From NCBI GenBank assembly GCA_036276235.1, contig DATBDZ010000235.1, positions 1 through 5,475 of the forward strand: 5,475 nt of DNA, given 5' to 3'. Under the pieces are notes generated by a model. That model saw only the letters and a program-made list of their open reading frames with translations. It made no database searches and had not been told where the DNA came from. The stretch comes from JANWHF01 sp036276235. GTDB lineage: Bacteria; Planctomycetota; Phycisphaerae; Tepidisphaerales; Tepidisphaeraceae. This document shows positions 1 through 5,475 of the stretch, piece after piece. Position numbers and translations under genes: made by a program. Every line of letters begins with the position of its first letter. Within the stretch, counting starts at the first letter, position 1.

Positions 1-9
1 TCAGAACTG

Positions 10-203
10 TCATGCTGAGGTACTCCGAAGCATCTGGCTGGATTGCGCGAGTGGGCCAGATGCGAAGCCACGGGCATGGTGTCGCAAGCCCATGCCACCC
101 AAAATCAAGCTACCGCAAATCGGGTGGCATGGGCTCGCGACAGCGTGCCCGTGGCGGTTTTCATGCTGCGCGGTGGGGCGCAGCCGCATGGCACTCAGCA
201 TGA
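10..203. repeat. Long imperfect inverted repeat with side hairpins (dispersed intergenic repeat or MITE-like element)
   Basis: The core arms 67-100 and 122-155 are reverse complements at 31 of 34 positions, with a 21-base spacer. The outermost ends also match: TCATGCTGAG at 10-19 and CTCAGCATGA at 194-203 are perfect reverse complements. Between core and ends each side carries its own hairpin: GCATCTGGC at 30-38 with GCCAGATGC at 55-63 on the left, and CTGCGC at 166-171 with GCGCAG at 178-183 (extended by CATG/CATG) on the right. The whole could fold as a cross-shaped structure. No direct target-site duplication is evident at the borders (AACTG before, TGATT after), and there is no transposase reading frame. 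The class is uncertain; the motif style resembles dispersed repeats I recall from Acidobacteriota. Confidence 0.7.
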
Positions 204-250
204 TGATTCTCGGGAATCGCGATCTTGCATCTGGAAAGATGGCGCGCTCT

Positions 251-333
251 CTTTCGTAGGGTGTGCTTTAGCACACGCGGAGGCTCCTTGCGCGGGAAAC
301 GCTCCGCGTGCGCTAAAGCGCACCCTACGAAAG
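251..333. repeat. REPIN-like doublet: two inverted GTAG-headed palindromes
   Basis: The 32-base arms 251-282 and 302-333 are reverse complements at 30 of 32 positions, with a 19-base spacer. Each arm contains its own perfect palindrome with a two-base loop: GTGTGCTTTAGCACAC at 261-276 and GTGCGCTAAAGCGCAC at 308-323. Reading inward from each outer end, CTTTC is followed by the tetranucleotide GTAG (256-259; CTAC at 325-328 on the other arm), one G, and then the palindrome. GTAG-headed short palindromes in inverted pairs are the known form of REP/REPIN elements mobilised by RAYT (REP-associated tyrosine) transposases. Assignment to that class is inference, because no RAYT gene is in the window and copy number in the genome cannot be seen. 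The element begins six bases after the mdtC-like stop codon, so it would form a strong 3'-end structure on the operon mRNA. Confidence 0.8.
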
Positions 334-339
334 AACCGC

Positions 340-3300
340 CTATGCCGGCCCCGGCACGACGCGCGCGAAGGGCGGCGGCGTTTGGCCGTGCCAAGCTCGT
401 TCCCATCTGAGGCGCATCCGATCCAGATAGAGGTAGACCACCGGCGTCGTGAACAGCGTTAGCGCCTGGCTGAAGATCAGGCCGCCGACGATGGAGATGC
501 CCAGGGGTTGTCGCAATTCCGCGCCGGAGCCGGCGCCGAGGGCCAGCGGCAGGCCGCCGAGCAGGGCGGCCATTGTTGTCATCATGATGGGGCGGAAGCG
601 GAGCAGGCAGGCCTGGAAGATCGCTTCTTCGGGCTTTGTTGAATTTTTGCGTTCGGTGTCGAGGGCGAAATCGATCATCAGGATCGCATTTTTCTTGACG
701 ATGCCGATCAGCAGGATGATGCCGATCAGGGCGATCATGCTCAGATCGGTCCCAGTGAGCCACAGGGCCACCAGCGCGCCGACGCCGGCGGAGGGAAGCG
801 TCGAGAGGATCGTGATCGGGTGAATGTAGCTTTCGTAAAGGATGCCCAGCACGATGTAGACGGTCACAAGCGCCGCCAGGACAAGCCATACTTCGCTTTG
901 CTGGAGCGACTGATACGCCTGTGCGGTACCGGAAAAGCTGCCGTGGATATTCTCGGGGAGTCCGATCTCGGCGGCGGCCTGCTCGATCTCGCCGACGGCG
1001 TCGCCCAGTGATTTTCCCGCCACCAGATTGAAGGAAATCGTCGTCGAAGGAAATTGGCCGGAGTGGGGAATTGCCAGCGCGTGCGTCGAAGGGGAGTAGT
1101 GTGCGATCGCGCTCAAGGGCACCTGCGCGCCGTTCGTGCCGGTGACATAGATGGATTTGAGGCCATCGGGATTTTGCCAAAGGCGCGGGTCGGCCTCCAT
1201 CACCACGTGATACTGATTCAGAGCCGTATACATCGTGGAAACCTGGCGCTGACCGAAGGCATCGTAGAGCGTGTTGTCGATGGCTTGCGCGGTGATGCCG
1301 AGGCGCGAGGCGGTGTCGCGATCGATGACCAGGCTCGCCTGCAGGCCCTTGTCCTGCTGATCGGTATCCAGATCGACAACGCCGGGGATCTCCTTCATCC
1401 GCTGGAGCATTTGGGAGGTCCATTCGGTGAGGTCTTTGACGTTGTCGCCTTGCAGGGTGTATTGAAACTGCGCGGAAGAGCCGCGGCCACCAATGCGGAA
1501 ATCCTGCACGGACTGAAGAATGAGCGTCGCGCCCGGCGTAGGCCCGAGCTGGCGGCGGAGCCGCGCCATGACGGCGTCCGCCGATGCCGTCTTTCCGTTG
1601 ACGGTTTTCAGCGCGACGAACATCTGGGCGGTGTTGGTAGATCCGCCGCGCCCGCCCTGGCCGCCGGTGAAGGCAATCACATTATCCACGTCCGGGTCGG
1701 CGCTGACCGTTTTCGTGATCTTCGTGAGAATGCTGTCCATCGCCTGAAACGATGTGTTCTGATCGGCTTTGATGGTGCCCGTGAGACGGCCCGTATCCTG
1801 CTGCGGGAAGAATCCCTTGGGAACAAAGGCATAAAGCCAAATGGTGAGCCCGACTGTCAGGAGCGTGACGATGAGCATGGTAAACTGATGTCGCAGCACC
1901 CAGCCGAGCATGATTTCATATTGCTTGAGCACCCAATTGAAGATCGCCTCACTGGCGCGATAGATACGGCCATGGCGCTCTTCGCCCGGCGGGCGCAGCA
2001 GCAGGGCGCACATCATCGGCGTGGTCGTCAGGGAGATGATCAGCGAAACGCCGATCGCCACCGAAAGCACGACGGCAAACTCGCGGAACAATCTGCCCAC
2101 GATTCCGCTCATCAGCAGAATTGGGATGAACACCGCCACCAGCGAAACGCTCATTGAGAGGACGGTGAAGCCGATCTCGCGCGCCCCGCGAAACGCCGCC
2201 TGTAGCGGCGTCATTCCCTGCTCAAGATAGCGCGTGATATTTTCGACCACAACGATCGCATCATCGACGACAAACCCCGTGGCAATCGTCAGCGCCATGA
2301 GTGAAAGGTTATCGATGCTGTAGCCGCACAGATACATCACACCGAATGTGCCGATGAGCGAGATCGGCACCGCCACGCTGGGAATCAGCGTCGCGCGCAC
2401 ATTGCGCAGGAACATGAAGACGACCAGGATCACCAGCACGATCGAAAGTAGCAGGGTGATTTCCACATCATGCACCGAAGCGCGGATGGTGATCGAGCGG
2501 TCCATCGCGACGCTGATCTTCATGGCGGCGGGGATTTCCGCCTGCAACTGCGGAATCATCTCGCGCACGCGATCGACGGCATCAATGATGTTGGCGCCGG
2601 GCTGGCGGAAGACGATCAGGGAGATCGAGGGATTGCCGTTATAGAGGCCGCTGGCGCGGATGTCCTCGACCGAATCGGAAACAGTGGCGATTTGCTCAAG
2701 CGTAATCGGCGCGCCATTACGGAACGCGATAATGAGCGGGCGATATTCCGATGCCTTGAAGAGCTGGTCGGTCGTGTGCAGGGATACGGTTTTTTCTTCG
2801 TTAGAGAGCGAACCCTTGGGGCGATTCGTGTTGGCGTTCCCCAGCATCGTGCGGACATCTTCCATCCCCAGGCCCAGCACATTGATAGCGGCAGGATTCA
2901 CATCGACGCGCACCGCTGGCAGCGCGCCGCCGCCGACGCTCACCTGCCCGACGCCTTTCACCTGCGACAGCTTCTGCGCCAGGATCGACGATGCCGCATC
3001 GTACATGTGGCTCTTGTCGTAGTTGTCGCTGGTGATCGACAAGATCATGATCGGCGCATCGGCCGGATTTACCTTTCGATAGGTGGGATTGCTGGGAAGA
3101 TTGGCCGGCAGGTTTCCGCGGGCGGCATTGATCGCCGCCTGCACGTCGCGGGCGGCGGCGTCGATGTTGCGGTTCAGGTCGAACTGCATGGTGATCGACG
3201 TAGTGCCCAGATAGCTGGTGGAGGTCATCTCCGTGATGCCGGCGATGCGCCCGAACTGCCGCTCCAGCGGCGTGGCGACGGCCGAGGCCATCGTCTCCGG

Positions 3301-3465
3301 GCTGGCGCCCGGCAATCCGGCGCTGACCGAGATGGTGGGGAATTCAACCTGCGGCAACGGAGAGACCGGCAGCGAAAGAAACCCCAGCACGCCCGCCAGC
3401 GCGACGGCGGCGGTGAGCAGGGTCGTGCCGACGGGCCGGCGGATGAATGGCGCGGACAGGCTCAT
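340..3465 (-). CDS. mdtC: RND multidrug efflux transporter subunit, MdtC-like (complete)
   Basis: Inner-membrane proton-driven drug exporter of the HAE1/AcrB RND family; in the MdtABC pump MdtC and MdtB form a mixed trimer docked to a periplasmic adaptor and an outer-membrane channel. The 1041-residue product matches the family's usual length (about 1025-1045). Visible layout: TM1 about 11-30 after an FIRRPVGT start; periplasmic porter half with LPGASPETMASAVATPLER near 51-69 and TYRKVNPADAPIMIL near 128-141; TM2-TM6 about 336-484; TM7 about 525-547; second porter half with FGQRQVSTMY at 737-746; TM8-TM12 about 858-1010. Proton-relay residues are present: Asp401-Asp402 in TM4 (FVVDDAIVVVEN) and Lys925 in TM10 (GIVKKNAILMIDFA). 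MdtC-like details include MYLCGYS, NLSLMALTIATGF and RFRPIMMTT. The start is supported by the ATGA overlap with the upstream gene and by a GGAGG seven bases before the ATG. The stop is TAG at 342-340. Oddities are a glycine-rich insert near 601-609 and a slightly long C-terminal tail. Substrates cannot be read from the sequence. Assignment to MdtC rather than another HAE1 protein rests on remembered similarity to the E. coli protein and on tandem context. Confidence 0.93.
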   Translation of the reverse strand: MSLSAPFIRRPVGTTLLTAAVALAGVLGFLSLPVSPLPQVEFPTISVSAGLPGASPETMASAVATPLERQFGRIAGITEMTSTSYLGTTSITMQFDLNRNIDAAARDVQAAINAARGNLPANLPSNPTYRKVNPADAPIMILSITSDNYDKSHMYDAASSILAQKLSQVKGVGQVSVGGGALPAVRVDVNPAAINVLGLGMEDVRTMLGNANTNRPKGSLSNEEKTVSLHTTDQLFKASEYRPLIIAFRNGAPITLEQIATVSDSVEDIRASGLYNGNPSISLIVFRQPGANIIDAVDRVREMIPQLQAEIPAAMKISVAMDRSITIRASVHDVEITLLLSIVLVILVVFMFLRNVRATLIPSVAVPISLIGTFGVMYLCGYSIDNLSLMALTIATGFVVDDAIVVVENITRYLEQGMTPLQAAFRGAREIGFTVLSMSVSLVAVFIPILLMSGIVGRLFREFAVVLSVAIGVSLIISLTTTPMMCALLLRPPGEERHGRIYRASEAIFNWVLKQYEIMLGWVLRHQFTMLIVTLLTVGLTIWLYAFVPKGFFPQQDTGRLTGTIKADQNTSFQAMDSILTKITKTVSADPDVDNVIAFTGGQGGRGGSTNTAQMFVALKTVNGKTASADAVMARLRRQLGPTPGATLILQSVQDFRIGGRGSSAQFQYTLQGDNVKDLTEWTSQMLQRMKEIPGVVDLDTDQQDKGLQASLVIDRDTASRLGITAQAIDNTLYDAFGQRQVSTMYTALNQYHVVMEADPRLWQNPDGLKSIYVTGTNGAQVPLSAIAHYSPSTHALAIPHSGQFPSTTISFNLVAGKSLGDAVGEIEQAAAEIGLPENIHGSFSGTAQAYQSLQQSEVWLVLAALVTVYIVLGILYESYIHPITILSTLPSAGVGALVALWLTGTDLSMIALIGIILLIGIVKKNAILMIDFALDTERKNSTKPEEAIFQACLLRFRPIMMTTMAALLGGLPLALGAGSGAELRQPLGISIVGGLIFSQALTLFTTPVVYLYLDRMRLRWERAWHGQTPPPFARVVPGPA

Positions 3466-5475
3466 ACCGCCGCCTCCGGAGTCGGCAGCTCTGGCTCCTG
3501 CACCGGCCCGCCCGCCGCCGAGCGGCCAAGCCGCTTGGCCAGCCGATCAAACCAAAGATAGATGACCGGCGTCGTGTACAGCGTGAGAATCTGGCTGAAG
3601 ATCAATCCGCCGATCATGGTGATGCCCAGCGGCCGGCGAAGTTCCGAGCCGGTGCCGCTTCCCATTGCCAGCGGCACACCCGCGAGCAGCGCCGCCATCG
3701 TCGTCATCAGAATCGGCCGGAAGCGCAGCAGGCAGGCTTCATAGATTGCTTCCTGCGGCGGCTTCCCTTCATTGCGCTCGGCTTCCAGCGCGAAGTCGAT
3801 CATCATGATGCCGTTCTTCTTCACGATGCCGATCAGCAGGATGATCCCGATCAGCGCGATCACGCTCAATTCGGAATGGCAGATGAACAATGCCAGCAGC
3901 GCGCCGACTCCCGCGGAAGGGAGCGTCGAAAGAATCGTGAGCGGATGAATGTAGCTCTCATACAAAACCCCCAGCACGATATAGACGGTAATCAGCGCGG
4001 CAAGAATCAGCAGCGGCTCATTGGTGAGCGAAGCGCGAAACGCCTCGGCGGTCCCTTCGTAGCTGGTTTGAATGCTGGCTGGAAGATCGAGCTGCGCTTT
4101 GGCCGCGTCGATCGCGTCCACGGCTTCTCCCAATGAAGCGCGGGGCGCGAGATTGAAGGAAATTGTCACAGCAGGAAATTGTCCCTGATGGTTCACCGCC
4201 AGCGGAACGGTTTCTTCCTGGAAATGCGCAAAGGCGCTCAGCGGCACGTTGCCGCCCGATGGAGAATGAATGTAGATGTCAGTCAGATCGCGTGGATTAC
4301 GCTGAAAGTGCGGCTCGGCTTCCAGGATCACGTGATACTGGTTCAACTGCGTAAACATCGTCGAGACCTGCCGCTGCCCGAAGGCATCGTACAGCGTGTC
4401 GTCGATCATCTGCTGGCTGATTCCCAGGCGCGAAGCGGTGTTGCGATCGATCACCAGCACTTCCTGCAATCCCAGATTCTGCTGATCGCTGGCGACGTCG
4501 CGAAGTTGCGGGAGTGCCGCCAGCTTGTCCACCATCTTCGGCACCCACACGCCCAGTTCCTTCGCGTCGGGGTCTTCAAGGCTGTATTGAAACTGCGTGC
4601 GGCTCACGCGGTCTTCCACCGACAAATCCTGCACCGGCTGCATGTAAAGCGTGATCCCCTCGACCTGCTGGTCGAGCTTGGGCTGCAGCTCGCGAATCAC
4701 TTCGCTGGCGGTCATCCTGCGGTCTTCGATCGGCTTCAGATTGATCTGAATGCGGCCGCTGTTCATGGTGGTGTTGGTGCCATCCACACCGATGAACGAT
4801 GAAAGACTTTCGACAGCTGGATGCGTAAGAATCACCTTTGCCAGCGCCTGCTGACGATCCGCCATGGCGGCGAAGGAGATCGTCTGCCGCGCTTCGGAGA
4901 CGCCCAGGATCACGCCCGTATCCTGCACCGGGAAAAATCCCTTGGGCACCAGGATGTAGAGCCACACCGTTCCGACCAGTGTCGCGATGGCGACCATGAG
5001 CGTCGCGAATTGGTGCCGCAATACCCAGGTGAGCGTCTTGCCGTAGAACGCGATGATCGATTCAAAGATATGTTCGGAGAAGCGATAAAGGCGGCCCTGC
5101 CGCGCTTCGGGCTTGTGACGCAAAATCTTCGCGCACATCATCGGCGTGAGCGTGAGCGACACGACCGCCGATACCACGATCGTCACGCTCAGCGTCACCG
5201 CAAATTCGCGGAACAGGCGGCCGACGATATCGCGCATAAACAGCAGCGGTATCAGCACTGCAATCAGCGAAACGCTCAGCGAGACGATGGTGAAGCCGAT
5301 CTGCTCGGAGCCTTTGAGCGCCGCCTGCAGAGGCGAATCTCCCTGCTCGATAAATCGGGCGATGTTTTCGATCATGACGATGGCATCATCGACCACGAAC
5401 CCGGTCGAGATCGTCAGCGCCATGAGCGTCAGGTTGTTCAGGCTGTACCCGAGCAGTTACATGACGCCGAACGTC
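3462..5475 (-). CDS. mdtB: RND multidrug efflux transporter subunit, MdtB-like, 5'-partial with an in-frame stop near the window edge
   Basis: Partner RND subunit of the MdtC-like protein; in known MdtABC pumps the trimer contains both MdtB and MdtC. The open stretch from 5456 down to the TGA at 3464-3462 encodes the C-terminal two-thirds of the protein. Counting from the ATG at 5423, it shows TM4 with the proton-relay pair Asp12-Asp13 (FVVDDAIVMIENI), TM5-TM6, TM7 near 137-158, the second porter half with FGQRQVSTMF at 349-357, TM8-TM12 and Lys536 (GIVKKNGIMMIDFA). GVDGTNTTMNS, KNGIMMIDFAL and ELRRPLGI favour MdtB over MdtC. The ATG at 5423 is not the true start: upstream codons still read as the family's TM3-TM4 sequence (TFGVM-stop-LLGYSLNNLTLM). 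By alignment with the neighbouring subunit about 389 residues precede Met1, giving a full length near 1042. The TAA at 5459-5457 interrupts that reading frame where a Tyr is expected. If real, the gene is a pseudogene; if a base error, it is an intact gene running off the window. The last four bases overlap the start of the mdtC-like gene, implying one transcript and translational coupling. Confidence 0.88.
3473..3477 (-). promoter_or_regulatory. Shine-Dalgarno site of the mdtC-like gene, inside the end of the mdtB-like gene
   Basis: The minus strand reads GGAGG here, seven bases before the ATG at 3465-3463. This spacing is near ideal for a bacterial ribosome binding site. It supports that ATG as the true start. 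Because the site is embedded in the last codons of the mdtB-like gene and the genes overlap as ATGA, the second gene is likely translated both by coupling and by its own initiation. Confidence 0.8.

Larger units (their letters stand above)
1..339. other. Gene-free, repeat-rich region downstream of the efflux operon
   Basis: No convincing coding region is visible. The open frames that cross this stretch are short, lack recognisable domains and mostly read through palindromic DNA. The content is two inverted-repeat elements (about 10-203 and 251-333). A short linker at 204-250 holds only a weak five-base hairpin (GATTC at 205-209 with GAATC at 214-218). Neither strand shows a T-tract after a stem, so I find no intrinsic terminator for the operon, and no promoter is recognisable. 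The next gene to the left lies outside the window. Confidence 0.75.

Noticed and set aside
251..333. Intrinsic (Rho-independent) terminator of the operon
   Set aside because: The stem is strong, but no T-tract follows on either strand: the minus-strand transcript continues AGAGCGCGCC and the plus strand AACCGCC. The GTAG-headed twin palindrome fits a REP-type repeat better.
1..339. CRISPR array
   Set aside because: The repeats are inverted pairs of two different families, not regularly spaced direct repeats with unique spacers.
43..462. Plus-strand open frame of 139 codons across the left intergenic region
   Set aside because: It reads through both inverted repeats and into the antisense of the mdtC-like gene. 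Both repeat arms are non-coding structures, and no protein family is recognisable.
161..1423. Minus-strand open frame of 420 codons overlapping the end of the mdtC-like gene
   Set aside because: It overlaps the mdtC-like gene in another frame, is rich in Arg, Pro, His and Ala with no recognisable domain, and runs through the REPIN-like repeat. It is a by-product of GC-rich codon use.
1054..2157. Plus-strand open frame of 367 codons antisense to the mdtC-like gene
   Set aside because: Composition is typical of an antisense shadow of a GC-rich gene (many His, Arg, Gly and Asp), with no hydrophobic core pattern or family motif, and the opposite strand is clearly a conserved transporter.
2470..3561. 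Plus-strand open frame of 363 codons antisense to both RND genes
   Set aside because: It crosses the junction of the two real genes, has the same shadow-like composition (runs of Arg, Asp, His and Gly), and shows no domain or ribosome binding site.
5421..5423. ATG as the true start of the mdtB-like gene
   Set aside because: It lies within the conserved LMALTI segment at the start of TM4. The codons upstream still match the family on both sides of the TAA, and a protein starting here would lack TM1-TM3 and the first porter half.

Overview
The window holds the 3' part of an RND-type multidrug efflux operon, read entirely on the minus strand. A gene-free, repeat-rich stretch of about 340 bases lies downstream of it. 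The DNA is GC-rich and the coding density in the operon is essentially complete. The organism is a Gram-negative (diderm) bacterium, because RND tripartite pumps span an inner and an outer membrane. The dispersed-repeat style of the left end (a CATGCTGAG...GAAGCATCT-type motif) resembles intergenic repeats I associate with Acidobacteriota. That is a recollection, not a database result, and the phylum should be treated as tentative.

Layout, in the direction of transcription (right to left). At 3462-5475 lies the C-terminal two-thirds of an MdtB-like RND transporter subunit. Its N-terminal portion is beyond the right edge. At 340-3465 lies a complete 1041-residue MdtC-like subunit. The two genes overlap by four bases (ATGA), and a good Shine-Dalgarno for the second gene lies inside the end of the first. 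This is the gene order and coupling expected of an mdtABC-type operon, in which MdtB and MdtC form one mixed trimer in the inner membrane. The periplasmic adaptor (MdtA type) would be expected upstream, off the right edge. No adaptor, outer-membrane channel or regulator lies inside the window.

At 1-339 I see no credible gene. It contains two separate long inverted repeats. The one at 251-333, starting six bases after the mdtC stop codon, is a REPIN-like doublet: two inverted copies of a short palindrome, each headed by GTAG. The two copies differ by a compensatory base-pair change. The one at about 10-203 is a larger imperfect palindrome with side hairpins. Neither is followed by a T-tract, so neither looks like a classical intrinsic terminator.

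The most notable anomaly is an in-frame TAA in the mdtB-like gene at 5459-5457, only 16 bases from the window edge. It stands exactly where a tyrosine codon is expected in the conserved TM3-TM4 region. It is either a nonsense mutation that inactivates the gene or a single-base sequence error. Apart from this and the repeats, the window is an ordinary efflux operon, and I see no sign of a wholly new system.
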